Shown: positions 10,601 to 21,175, numbered from the stretch's first letter. The stretch is DNA of 64,000 nt from Saccharina japonica (GCA_008828725.1 MEHQ01003078.1:202297-266296); one strand, 5' to 3'. Made by a program: numbers and translations. The notes: generated by a model not told the origin, from the letters alone.

Positions 10601-13520
10601 TCCTGAATGGAAACACTACACAAAACCAGGGTACGACATGACTTATCGTTTGTTTCTAGCAGTTCTACTCGTGTTTAAATATTCCTGCAATATACATCGG
10701 ATTGTTTTGCCGGGTTTCTCTTCCACAATTTCGTCAAAAACCAAATGGTTGGGTGAAGAACTACGGTTATATCCGGTAGTAGAGAATATCTCGGAAAAGG
10801 AGCCCCACAAACATATTCCTGTATACAGGTGCACCCCTCCATGAAGCAGGCGTCGACAACAATCGGATTCACCATAATATAATAAAAATCTCAAGCTGTT
10901 ATTATTTTCGCGTTTCGACACATGCGACGTACTCGGAGAAGAATTGTCCCAAGCTGCTGTAGATGTATTCACAGTTGATACACAGAGTTTTCGGGCCGAG
11001 TACGGATGTTTGGGTAGGGGGTGAAGCCACCACCGCTGCACCGAAATACGAGGTGTCATCCTCTACGTTTGCTACAATACACTGGCAGTGGAAGGACACA
11101 CCTCCGATGCGGTACAGTAGAGAGGAACGCACATATTTACGACTTGCGTTGTGCTCACCGCAGTCACAGCAGTGGTCGGTTGTGCACCCAGGGTCGTCGC
11201 AGTGAAGGGTGTCAGCGGCGAGCACGGGGATGCAGTCGTTCGGGCACGGGTAGTAAAAGCAGCGCGCTTCGCAGCACTGGGACACCTCACACGGGTCATC
11301 CTCACACGGCACATCCTTGGCGTTGTCGATCGGGGTGTAACCGTCCGGGCAACTGATAGAGCTACAGTATAGCACCTGCCGGGGGGACGAGAAAAGGTTA
11401 GCAGTACTGCACACATCCGTAGATCCATAGCGTCTACTACGCAGCACGAGAGAAACGGCATCGCTAGTAGTTTGAACAGTGGCGGCAGTAGCGTCCAATC
11501 CAGCAACGACTGGTGTCTAAGGACTGCAGTAGTAGCGCGTATAAATTCTTGGTCGGGTGGCATGTTGCGATAGAGGCACTGTACCGTTTTTTGGCTGAAA
11601 CGCTTGCTGGATGATCGGGCTTCTTAATCCAAATATCGTCGGACTTCCATTCTCGTGTTGCATTACGTTTCATTGTTTAACTTGGACCATGGGGTTGCTC
11701 ATCGGGTACATATTATTTGTCAGCTCCCCCTCCGAAATCAGTGTATAGAACTCCTCAAGTGACCCCCCTGAAAAGCAAACGTGGTGCACCTCTACCGTAG
11801 CATGCGTCTCGGGTAATGAAGCCAACAAAAAAATTTTCGAAGCCATGATTTGGGTGATATATTGAGCTACTCCTGTGATGCTGAATCCATAACAATAGGA
11901 GGCACCGACACCCTTACTACTGTGGAACCTCTCCCCTTATGTTTCTGCGAGGTGCAAAGCAGTACGAAAAGGGTATAAATGGGTGGCAGCCCCTACCTGT
12001 GGCACGCCTCATTAATGTAGTACTCCTTATTACCTGGCTGTCATCGGTGGTGCGCCTTCCGCGGAGACCGATGTCATCGTGTACGGCTTTGACTGCAAAT
12101 CGCGCGGACAGTATTGACAAGGCAATGAAAGAGAGAGAGAGAGATAGAGAGATAGAGAGATTATTCGAAAGCAGAGTTGTTATTCCAGCTTAGGCTTGGC
12201 TATGGTGTTTGTCCTACGGCAATGTATAGCATGGGCTTCAACGCCGACCACTCAAAAATATTCACAGAAATATGAAAAAACCAAGGGGATACCACAAAAC
12301 AAGGCAAGTATATCTATGCACGAGACGAAAACAATGTCAAATATACATCTACAGCAGTACCCCCGAGCTAACAACACATATATTCCTACTTTTGGAGGGC
12401 TGCTGGACCGTCCTATCTATACGCAGGATTCAAACGCAATGGATGTTTAACCTACCTCTCTGCCCAAAATCAATATACTCCTGTTTGCAGAGGTGTGCTA
12501 GACCGTCCTATTTATGAACGATTAAAACGTCATGATAAAACCTATCCCAGGCCTAACATACATAAATTCCAGGTTTTAGAGGGGTGCGTTACCATCCTGT
12601 CCATGTACGAATCAAACTCAATGGATGATTAACGTACCCCCCCCCCTACTCAACATCAATTTACTCCTGGTTTTTGACGAGGGGCTACCGTCCTATCCAT
12701 GTATGTTTCAAACTCCACGGATGATTAAGCTACCCGCCCCGGGTCCAACATCAGTCTACTCTTGTTAGTAGATGGGGTTATTTACCATCCTGTCAATGCA
12801 CGATTCAAACTCAATGGATGATTAACCTGCCCGCCTCGGTCGAACATGAATACACTCCTATGTTTAAAGGGGGGAGCACCGTCCTACCTATCTATGCACG
12901 ATTCAAACGCCATGGATGATTAACAAACCTACCACCGGCGCAACATAAATCTACTTTTGTTAGTAGAGGGGTGATTTATCAACCTGCCAATGCACGGGCC
13001 AAAGTCCATGGATGATCAACCTGCCCGCCACGGCCCACCTTAAATAAATCTACTACTGCTGTTTTAGGGGAGTGATTACCGTCCTGTCTATGCACGACTC
13101 AAATCCCACGAACGATGAACCCTTACCCATCCAATGTTCATACAACTATGACCGTGCACAACATGAGTACACCCGGCCTAACACCAATATACCACCACTT
13201 TTAGACGGGTGCTGACCGCCCTATCTCCAGTAAGCACGGTCCAAACCAGGGTGTATGGTCCTACGACTACGGCCGTACATGATATCTAGGACACCCCCGG
13301 CTCCGTCTCGAAGGAGATGCGTCGTCAATGGTAAAATGACTAAGGCGACCAATCAATGACTACGCCTGCCCCCCCCCCGCCCCCATCGGCCCAGCATCAT
13401 TATACTCCTATTTTATCAGGCATGTGGAATCCTCCACTGACCTCTGGAGAAGAGCGAGGCGTCAGTGTTGGCGCTAAGGGTGACCAGCGCCGCAGTGGCG
13501 AATATGAAGAATCGAGACAT
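7385..13520 (-). CDS. Secreted multi-module cysteine-rich protein, left-arm copy (8 exons)
   Basis: My gene model joins exons 13520-13442, 12092-12034, 11375-11159, 10191-10084, 9480-9355, 9115-8987, 8376-8248 and 7641-7385. The total is 1104 nt, 368 codons including TGA, with every join in frame and GT-AG. The protein starts with a hydrophobic signal peptide (MSRFFIFATAALV, small residues before cleavage near residue 21) and a short linker containing RGRR, a possible processing site. Eight six-cysteine units follow: two in exon 3, one each in exons 4-7, two in the last exon. Each unit reads roughly C-x4-CP-x-G-Y-(about 13)-C-x3-GC-x4-CC. The dense paired cysteines and signal peptide imply an extracellular, disulfide-rich product; I do not recognise a named domain and assign no function. 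The paralogue in the right arm has one extra long exon. Exon 4 uses a shifted acceptor because the usual AG is lost. Real splicing is untested. Confidence 0.8.
7642..8247 (-). other. Left gene intron 7 with SINE relic
   Basis: This is a 606-nt intron. About 7780-7920 matches the SINE body in the plus orientation (antisense to the gene), including tgcgactccggatc. It corresponds to right intron 8 (609 nt). Confidence 0.65.
8248..8376 (-). CDS. Left gene exon 7: short cysteine module
   Basis: This exon has 129 nt (43 codons, phase 1 to phase 1). It opens DKDCEVQDPLYCDS, keeping the leading cysteine, and closes GCTTDLCC. The intron start after it (SQACDVS if read through) matches right exon 8, which identifies the two as direct counterparts. 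Confidence 0.78.
8377..8986 (-). other. Left gene intron 6 with SINE relic
   Basis: This is a 610-nt intron. About 8500-8690 is a degraded SINE body (gcgtgtaccgtag, tgcgactccggtttg). Confidence 0.6.
8987..9115 (-). CDS. Left gene exon 6: short cysteine module
   Basis: This exon has 129 nt (43 codons, phase 1 to phase 1), with acceptor ggcgacag and donor GTGAGCAC. It opens EKDYEPQVTLYCDS and closes GCTNELCC. As in exon 5, tyrosine replaces the first cysteine of the module; the remaining six are kept. Confidence 0.77.
9355..9480 (-). CDS. Left gene exon 5: short cysteine module
   Basis: This exon has 126 nt (42 codons, phase 1 to phase 1), with acceptor ccccacag and donor GTGAGCAC. It opens ATEKDYQTPNPLYC, so tyrosine replaces the usual leading cysteine. 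It closes GCTTEQCC. The middle is about four residues shorter than in sister modules. Confidence 0.75.
9481..10083 (-). other. Left gene intron 4 with SINE relic
   Basis: This is a 603-nt intron with a SINE body relic at about 9605-9800 (ttcgacgcgagtcgg, gcgcgtaccgtag, tgcgactcagg). Intron 5 (9116-9354) is only 239 nt and keeps just the SINE start, so it looks internally deleted. Confidence 0.6.
10084..10191 (-). CDS. Left gene exon 4: short cysteine module with shifted acceptor
   Basis: This exon has 108 nt (36 codons, phase 1 to phase 1). At the position where the right copy has the acceptor accgcag, this copy reads catacatacg and has no AG. The next AG (aaccccccag, ending at 10192) is in frame and gives an exon starting GPLHCDS. 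The first cysteine of the module (the DDC position) is then excluded. Remaining cysteines are intact, with Y replacing the usual S or C before GC. If the shifted site is not used, the exon may be skipped, which also keeps frame. Confidence 0.62.
11159..11375 (-). CDS. Left gene exon 3: long double cysteine module
   Basis: This exon has 217 nt. The acceptor is a pyrimidine-rich tract ending ggcag, followed by GTG CTA TAC TGT in phase 0; the donor is GTGAGCAC in phase 1. It encodes two fused six-cysteine units, opening VLYCSSISCPDGYTPI and closing CCDCG. Its upstream intron resembles that of right exon 3, whereas its downstream intron resembles that of right exon 4. It therefore looks like a recombinant of the two, or the ancestor of a later split. 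Confidence 0.82.
11561..11806. mobile_element. 246-bp TIR element (MITE-like), copy B, in left gene intron 2
   Basis: Ends catgttgcgatagaggcac and gtgcacctctaccgtagcatg are inverted repeats of each other. The inside matches copy A (for example ttaaggagcccgatc-like sequence). Right intron 2 aligns on both sides (cgaccaag...ctactactgcagtcctt) but lacks it. Confidence 0.65.
12034..12092 (-). CDS. Left gene exon 2: linker with RGRR
   Basis: This exon has 59 nt, preceded by gatttgcag and followed by gtaata. It enters in phase 1 and leaves in phase 0. The peptide runs VKAVHDDIGLRGRRTTDDSQ. The right counterpart has the same length and differs mainly by a conservative D/E change, which supports it as coding. 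RGRR could be a dibasic processing site (inference). Confidence 0.72.
12093..13441 (-). other. Left gene intron 1: ~92-bp minisatellite and short GA tract
   Basis: About 12390-13260 holds 8-10 degenerate units of 92-99 bp, each with gattcaaac, atggatgattaac and actcctgtt-like segments. A short GA tract lies at 12127-12163, next to exon 2. The right copy has the same minisatellite and a far longer CT tract. Confidence 0.75.
13442..13520 (-). CDS. Left gene exon 1: signal peptide
   Basis: This exon has 79 nt. It encodes 26 residues beginning MSRFFIFATAALV and ending SLFSR, then one base of the next codon (phase 1), followed by GTCAGT. The hydrophobic core and small residues before cleavage are typical of a signal peptide. 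The right copy at 38619-38697 has the same length and phase. Confidence 0.8.
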
Positions 13521-13697
13521 CTCGGGCTCGCGCTTTGCCTCGTGGAGGTGACTGCGCTGCGACTTGGCGCCTGGGTTCGTTCCGAACTTGCGAATTAAAC
13601 GCGCAGGGAAGTATGTACAGCACACGATGGCGACTTATGCTTAAGATTATTGGCGTGCTGCAGGTTAGAGTCAAGGGATGAGTCGACACGTAATATG
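13521..13697 (-). promoter_or_regulatory. Conserved 5' flank / leader of left cysteine-rich gene
   Basis: This is the counterpart of 38446-38618. The block starts at cgtgtcgactcatc (minus strand) and runs to the ATG with few differences. No SINE is present upstream here. Confidence 0.4.
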
Positions 13698-16037
13698 CGT
13701 AGGTTTGTCATTGGATTATACTAGCCGTTACTATTTCAGTCTACATGTGGAGGGGATGGCTTCAATAAGCGCTGCACATAGTCAGATGGAGAACAAATGG
13801 AATCATAAATAGTATGTGACACATCGTATATAGCCTGTGTGATCGTCTGAGTCTGCGCAAGGCACCATGGAGGTAGTCACATTGTACTTACTGCTATTAC
13901 TGTAATACCAGTATACCTGGTATATATTTAAGGCATACGCCAAAATATATTCATAGATGTATACTTATAAAATATTTCAGACGGTATTATTTTCGAGCGC
14001 TAAACAAAAGCGTCGCCTAAATAGGTGTTGTTGTCGGATAAACTTTGTTATTTTCTCTTATTTTTTTCCTTGATAAAGGATGCTTGGATTTTCCAGGCGG
14101 CTGAACAAACAAGTCCGTACAACACTGGTCCAGTGTCATCATAACGCGCAGCAAGTATGTTGAAGATGCCGTCATTTCACACCGGCTTCACGATTGTTCT
14201 TCTTTGCACCAATTCACGAAGCAAGCTCATTACGGCGGGTAAGCGGCTACAGTGATGGTCCCTATACTATATATAGCCTTGGTATGCGCCAGCCAAAACA
14301 ATACCGACACTATATAGAGGCGACCGGCACTACTCCGCATGCTATATATAGACCACGCTGCTGGTTAATCCCATATGTGCCAAGCGATTTCACAGGCTCG
14401 GACACTGGGTGTGCTGAGTGTCGAAGTGTATGACGAACGGCTTAATAACGTCAAGAACACACACAGGCACTGCTGTAGCGGGCAGGCTCTACTACTCAAC
14501 CCGTCCTATGGCAGGACCACTACTGTATCCAGGGAAGACGCGGACAACAGTGTCGTCGTGGACAACGCTCAGGCACCAAACCACGGGTTGGAAACAAAAT
14601 CGCTCATTCACGATGATGGCAGGGTCGACAAAACAGTATTACTTCGTCGTGCAAGGAAGAAGAGTAAAAACATGGCAAAACCGTCTGTCTGTACAGCAGT
14701 AGTAGCAGTGCTGACCCTCTATGATAACAAGAAGAGAAGAGGATGCTGGCGAAGGCTAGATTTCTTTTTTTGAGATGAAAAGGGTGTCTGCCAAACCAAA
14801 GAGGTAACTTCAGCCTTTTGTTGCTGTTCCACACCACAGCCGAATGTATTATCCCCCCGGAATAGTCAGCCAGGCTGTTGGCTTCTCTGCTGCTGTGCGC
14901 CGTTTCTGGTGAGAGGGGCGTCAGTACCGGCGGTGCAGTAGTTACGTAGTGCATGGGGACCGTATGCACTCCTGTAGTACTGTAGTAGTAGTAGTAACAA
15001 AGGCATCCCGGTTGTATGATATGCCGATCAAGACCTTGTGCTCGGTGCTTTTGTGCAGTGATTTATGTAATCAGCGAACCACGAGAGAGCCGGTCGCAAT
15101 ATCACCCACCAATACGGAAAGAGCGTGGGTTAACTATTCTTATAGCATTGCGAGTATCACCACAACAAGCAGGGTACGCGCGCGCGTGACTTGCAGCTGG
15201 TTACGTTGCAAGCGCGGACACGACATCAGCCCCCTCTGTTGGTTGTATAGCATAGTCCACTGGCTTACTCGGTCACGTGACTCGGTGCTTCAGTGGGCAC
15301 TGTAGTGCTCGTGCATAGTACCCAAGGGTGGGTCGGGAGGTGGAATCTGACCTATTTCATGTGTAATACAAAAGGGATCGATGACAACCCTTGTGGGGGC
15401 ACAAACTCCGAGGTCCTTCGGTGACTGAGCTTTCATCTGTCAACGCTCACGGATGCACCTAATCTCCTCAGTGGAAATAACAATGGTGTCATATATCTAA
15501 CGCCAATTAGGATTGATGCACCTCGGTAGGCGCAGCGTTTACCACACAGACTACTACTCTTACATACATATACCCTCCTCGTTAATGTGTTAAAATCTCA
15601 CCTATATAGAAGGGGGAGAAGACGCTGGCTGGCTGGATGGACTGGTCGAGGAAGATAAAAGTATGGAGTACGTAGGGTGGCTCGGATTCCCTGAGGCCAA
15701 GGCGCGTCCGTGTGGCAAGCGTGAGGGCGCCGGGTAAAGGGGGGATAATGCATAATATGTTTAGTATAACGTTCTGGTCAGATTCAGCTTCGAACTCAAG
15801 TGTCTACGAGTATCGATTGTGGGCGGTGGTACACGGAAGAAAAAGGAGGTAGGTGGTGTGGCATATTGCGCAGATCGATCCGGTTAAGAACGTACCGCCA
15901 ACTGGTACAGTATATATTATAGGGTAAGCCCGCGGTATTAACTCAATAAGTTACCCTCACACGAATTTCAAGTATCGTGTCCCGACAATTCTACTTACTG
16001 TTCTGAACGGCATAACTGAAACACACGTATCATACCG
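13698..16037. other. Intergenic, left arm; no gene recognised
   Basis: Aligns in inverted orientation with parts of 34500-38225. Open frames at 14194-14433 and 14375-14773 are not preserved in the other arm. A (CG)n-rich spot is at 15178. I see no RNA gene. Confidence 0.5.
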
Positions 16038-16378
16038 AGGGCGTCCGAAAAGTATTTTTTCGACACCTAACTATCTAAAATGGTTAGAATGGAAAAACTA
16101 TCAGAGCACTATGATCGCTGGACGATTTAGCACAAAACAACTTTTTTTTTTCTGAAGTTATCCAAAAGCCAATCACTTGGTTTTAAAGCCCCCTCCCCCG
16201 CGCGGCTCATGGCGGGGGGGGGGGTCTTTAAAACCAAGTGAATGGTTTTTGGAAAAAGTCAGTAAAAAACTTGTCTTGGTGCTAAATCGTCCAGCGATCA
16301 CAGTGCTCTGATTGTTTTTCCATTCTGACCATTTTAGATAGTTATAGGTGTCGAAAAAATACTTTTCGGGACGCCCCT
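16038..16378. mobile_element. 341-bp fold-back (long-TIR) element, left arm only
   Basis: Two arms of about 150 bases are near-perfect inverted repeats. They begin agggcgtccgaaaagta and end tacttttcgggacgcccct, and are joined by a C-rich/G-rich centre at 16188-16216. No open frame of note. The matching place in the right arm (near 34500) reads straight through without it. Confidence 0.75.
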
Positions 16379-18289
16379 GATCATTAAACACAGCAATTCA
16401 TTTCGGACCAATGTCTTCAACACCCCATCGGTGATAAGTGCTAACACTGATTTTTGACCGCTCATTATACGTAAATGTTTGGTGTGTTTGGGTTTGTTTT
16501 TCGTGCAGGACGGGCATGGTTGTCTTTGTTCCGATGGCGGGTGCTCATCGTCTGGAAATAATTTTGGAGTCAGCGAGATTGAATTCCGGCCGAGGGTAAA
16601 TAAAGGTGTTTAAGCCGTGCGCGTAGCGAGGGAGGGGGGTGAGCCCGGTAGGCCATCAACGCGTCGACTGGGTCACCCTGTCGAACGTGTTGGGGTCCGG
16701 CACATGCATACCGGCACCTATCTACTATGCTGTACACATCGGCGTGATACTGCTGAGCTCTGCGCCAAAACCACACCTCGCTGTGCAGTACGAGTATATA
16801 CTGTTTATAAAACCCTGTGTCACTCGGGAAGACAATTCAGCAATTGTTTTATACTACAGCAGTACTAGGCACCGACTGCAGTCACTGCTGTGCTGGCTAT
16901 TGGCTGAATACGGAGAAACCTATATACATGTATATATGTACGTACGTACAGTAGTATAGAGCATATACACCATATGTGTATGTATCCTTTACGGGGGACC
17001 ATACATAGTAAATAGGACCTACCGCACACGTAAAACCTAGTCTTACTATATGAAGAAGTACCCTACCGTGTTTCCCTCGTTGGTTTTTTGTGGCTGCAGC
17101 TCCTGGCGAAGAGATGGTGCGATGAAAACATCGCGTTTATCGAAGAGGTCATATGGTATTTAACAACAACATTTGGTCCTATTTACCATACTATATATGG
17201 TGTTGTTTTTTAATTTTTTTTTAATATGGTCCTCCGTATTGACTTTTTTTGGACATCGACATTTGTTTTTTTTCCAGCCGGGGTGCTTTTCTCGTGCTCT
17301 CGGCCGCGGGGGATACGCAGAAGGCTAGCGTGTACAGACGCCTCCAAGTTTAGGCCCCGACCAAGGTCCGTGACGCGTGCTCGGGGCGTTCAAACTCGCG
17401 AAAACAGGCAAGTAGCACTACGGGCTCTGTTTCCGCCTACTACGTAGGTAGAGCCTGCCAGGACAATGAAAACCTCACACATTTTTGTGGTGGAAATCGA
17501 CTTTAAAAGGCGAAAACTCTTGTAGCGTTTGTTGATCGACTTTTTTAGTCTCGTACTTTACCACTATTTTAAGACTATGCTCTGCTCTATGGGAATGACT
17601 ATCATTTCCGTAGGTTCTGCTACTCTGCTGCTGTGGCCGCTGCTGCTGTATCACCCTCGAATACACTGCCGCCCATGGAACTGTCTACTACAGCAGGTGG
17701 TTGGCACGGAATAGCAACAGTCGCACATCAAGCCCTTCCTGTTGTGACTGCCACGGACGGTGCATATGTGTGTGTCGTGTTGTCCTGTTTCCTGACGCCT
17801 AAGGAGCTAGGCAGTAGGAACGAAGACATCTTCCACGTACGAGTAGTCTCGGCAGGGGCAGTGCAACGATGGTACGATCGCGCGCTTCCTCCGCAATTCA
17901 AAAACAACCAACCGCGCAACCAAGGTAGACACTTCAGCAACATCATCAGCAGCAGAAACGGCGGTGCAACAGCAGTACAACATCACCACCGCTTCACACT
18001 TTGGTGCTCTCGTAGTGTTCGTATGTGTGCGTGTCCGGTGCTCACCAGGAGATCCATGCAATAGTTATGTTGACATTTCCACGTACAACTCCAAAAAAAT
18101 CAAACCCACGTCGTCAAACCCCATCCTGTTACACAGCAGTATACGGCAGTACGAGTACTCGGAGTAAACACCTTAGTGGGGACGCCTGAGGGTCATGATG
18201 CTCCCCCTTTTCAAATGGCGACACCCCCGGGATTTCAAGTCAACAATGTCCGTGAAGGAGAACCTTCAACAACATTATCCTGCCTTGCA
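16379..18289. other. Intergenic, left arm, conserved with 32900-34440
   Basis: Substantial similarity to the other arm (for example aggcgaaaactcttgtagcg, tctcgtgctctcggccgcgg). Short frames start similarly in both (MAA.AV..SN) but diverge after an indel. I do not call a gene. Confidence 0.45.
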
Positions 18290-18560
18290 AGGGTATTTAT
18301 GTTCGGTAAGGTACGTACCGAAGTATACGGGGGGTGTTTTCTCGGCAAATACCGGTACCCGACACGTCGTTAAGCTCGGTAAGGCCTCGATGCCGCTTCG
18401 GTAAGTTCGGTATTATTTCAACAACACTTCTACTTCGGTAAGTTCGGTACTTTTTTCATTCGCTCGGTACTGGGCTCGATGCCCTACCGAACGCTTCGAT
18501 CAATTCGGTACTTTTTCAATGCCGCTACCCGGTCACTTCGGTAAGTTCGGTACGCCCACC
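18290..18560. repeat. ttcggtaagttcggtac minisatellite, left arm
   Basis: Repeated cttcggtaagttcggtac motifs with variable spacers. The inverted counterpart is 32690-32900. Confidence 0.7.
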
Positions 18561-20370
18561 AACCACATACCCCCGGCAACCGTATACCCTACCGAGCATC
18601 AACATCCCCTTGGAACCTTGAAATATGCCTCCTATACAAGGCTGCGCTCCGCGGGCGGCTATACACCGGCCGCGACGCTCGCTCAAGGAAGTAGATCGGA
18701 CGAACGTGTCATCAGATAGAAGACGTTGTTGATTTGATGCAGTGCGACTTGCAAATGCCAGGAGGTCGTGCGTGCAGGAATTAAACCACCTCGTTCCGTC
18801 TGAGGCGAGTTATCATCTGTCGCGGATGCAGCTGCGTGCGCAAAGCACAACTAACTTTTGTTTTTGGACACACCGAAGAAAGAAAGAACAAAAATAATTC
18901 CAGGACCGATCCTGAATAAACTATTATACAAACTCGGAAACAAACAAAAGGTTTGAAAACATAATAAGCAAACATGCATGCATTGGTGAGGCTGCCGCAT
19001 TTCGGGCGAGAGGTCCAGACATAGTTCATCACAATGTCTCTCAGCATTAGTACCCACCACTCTCAGCAATAATGGTGCGTACAGCCTTGGAGATTTGATA
19101 CCATCTCGTTCCATGTAATAAGGCGAGATATCATCGGCCGCGCATGATACGATGCTTCGTGCGCAAAGCACCACTCACTTTGTTTTCGGAAGGGATCAAA
19201 TAAATAAATCGAAGAAACGAAGAAGAAAGGTAATGCCAGGACCGATCCCGAAAACAAAGAAATTTTCCCGTCAGCAATCAAGAGCTGAGAGTAGGCTGAG
19301 AGGCCAGGGAAGGTATAGTGTCAAGGCTGGCCTCCGAAGAGGGGGAGACACTTGCATTGATGTTTATAGCACGAAAGCGCCCGCCGAGAAAGCCACAGGC
19401 TGGCACTGACAGGTCCGTGATAAATTCGGCAGTCGTTCAGCTGGCTTCACAGCAGTAATCAGTGCAGAACGTACTGCTGTATATATACCTATTCCCAAAT
19501 CAGAAATCCAGCCTGGAACTCCAGCACGCAGTGGGTCAGCGGAACAGGACCAGCTTTCCTGTTTCTTATTACTACAGTACCAAACAAGCGGCCTGTACTG
19601 AATACTTGTATTCGGCAGGTGTGTACGCGCTTATTTTTCACGGACTGGCGCTGTGCGGATCTTTGCGCTTAAACACGCAAGCAAACAGGGTCATAGTAGT
19701 CAGCGGAAATAAATGCGGTAGTCTGACTGGTACTACTAGAATCTGTATAATAAGTACTTTAGTAGTTCCAGTCAGACTACCACATCTCCGCTGATTACTC
19801 TGACACCGTATGTTTAGTTTTGACACGCAATTCGCCCCTTTCGTCTCTATCTCACACGAACCGCATTCTTGCCTACTCTTCCTTGACTACGTTAAACTGC
19901 CGAAACCAAAACTCTAGAGTACTACCTGGTATACGGTATACATGCAGTAGGACACCTCGTTGGTAACAATAATGCCTGCCCCGGCTAGGGTCTATACACT
20001 ACGTTCAGTAGAACGTCTCCCCAGTGTATTGCAGTCCTGAAAGCATCAGCCTTATTTTCTTAGCGCTGGCTTCTTCTTACAGTACGTGTCTTCTTAGCAC
20101 TGTGGTGTACCCTGGCACATGTATATAATATTGTGTTATCCCCCTTAGAGTAGTTTGGTCATGTTGCGTATATATTTGTCACCGTTTCAGATGTAATTCA
20201 AAGTGAAACGTCAGTCACCAGGAGCACATACAGGGGACTGCGTTAATATTGGTATGCGTTTGCCAAGTATTGAGGGGTGATTGATAAGCATGATATGTAC
20301 GTGGATGGTATGACTGAAACAAGAAGAGCTGCACATTGTCAGATGGCAAATGGAACAATAGTAACACGGG
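18561..20370. other. Inner part of left arm with a tandem duplicate and a hairpin
   Basis: Two related stretches (about 18785-18920 and 19095-19265) share ctcgttcc, ggcgag, atcatc, tgcgcaaagcac and ccaggaccgatcc. They look like a local tandem duplication not seen in the right arm. The region from 19640 aligns with 31640-32340. Confidence 0.5.
19700..19794. other. Imperfect hairpin, conserved in both arms (left)
   Basis: Outer arms tcagcgga / tccgctga and inner arms ggtagtctgactgg / ccagtcagactacc can pair, with a loop of about 25 nt. The right counterpart is at 32191-32292. It could be a tiny fold-back element or a structured RNA; the sequence does not decide. Confidence 0.55.
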
Positions 20371-20373
20371 GGA

Positions 20374-20720
20374 CCGGTCGCCCCGGTTGTCTAACTGGTA
20401 GCCACGAAGCCTGTAGGGCCGGACGTCGAGGGTTCGATTCTCCCCATGGAGGTTTTTATTCTCAAATGACACCGACTGTCGAGAGCGAATATCATAGCGT
20501 GGGTAAGCAAAATTCGACGAAAGTTGACGAGGGAAGAAAGTGCTGAAATCTTCTCGCGATAAAAACCAATGCAAGAACCGTAGTGGGGAAGGAGGGAGAG
20601 GAGCCTACTTTGTGACCCCGGATCTGAGTTACGACTAGGGAGGGAGAAAGACGGAAGTGCGAAGATAATGAATGGGATGGACAAAAAATAAAAAAATAAA
20701 AAATAAGTAGTACTGTAATG
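20374..20720 (+). mobile_element. Full-length tRNA-derived SINE, left arm only
   Basis: The head at 20374-20452 is tRNA-like: tgtctaactggtagcc in the A-box place and gggttcgattctcccc in the B-box/T-arm place. A body of about 190 bases follows (ttcgacgaaagttgacgagg, tctcgcgat, ccccggatctgagttacg) and then an A-rich tail after gataatgaatgggatgg. The right arm at the same site (near 31570) lacks it. It is not a functional tRNA because the acceptor and anticodon stems do not close. Confidence 0.75.
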
Positions 20721-20766
20721 CGTTTGCAGCTGAAAATACAGTTCTTGATTGCCGGCTCTTTTCATT

Positions 20767-20785
20767 TTTTTTTTTTTTTTTTTTT
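20767..20785 (+). repeat. Poly-T tract
   Basis: A T homopolymer of about 19 bases between the SINE and the satellite flank. Confidence 0.9.
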
Positions 20786-20859
20786 GTCACTGGAAAAGCA
20801 CGACCACTATTGTTTTTGCTAGAATTTTCGGGAAATCTCAGATGATTATCCCTGCGCGA

Positions 20860-21175
20860 AGTACAGCACAAGTCCCGAAGTCCATCAAGAGTGATAAACG
20901 TGCCCAACATTGGTCCACCGTAAATATATGCATACGTGGCTTCGAGCTTTGCCTGGTCCCGACGGTGCCTCGTCGCATCACGTCGGGAAGGGACAGGGGG
21001 GTGTACGCTGCGCACACAACGTTACTACCGGTATAACCGTTGAAATATGTATGCTGCCTCTATATGACCTGCAATATGTACGAGTATGTTATCCTATTAT
21101 ACGTGTACCACAGGTACAATAGTAGCACAATGGGTGGTGAGATACAATTTTTGTTTTCAATCCTTTTCTATTCTA
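20860..21175 (+). repeat. Flank of satellite block, copy 2 of 3
   Basis: Nearly collinear with 50640-50975 and inverted relative to 2986-3300 (gggaagggacaggggggtg, gcttcgagctttgcctgg). It contains only shadow frames. Confidence 0.8.

Noticed and set aside
10902..11498. Single long open frame through left exon 3 into the intron as one 198-codon gene
   Set aside because: The donor GTGAGCAC is the same as in all other modules, and the right copy meets a stop soon after the exon; splicing is the better model.
20374..20452. Possible tRNA gene (plus strand)
   Set aside because: A- and B-box-like motifs are present but stems fail, and it is joined to the SINE body and tail.
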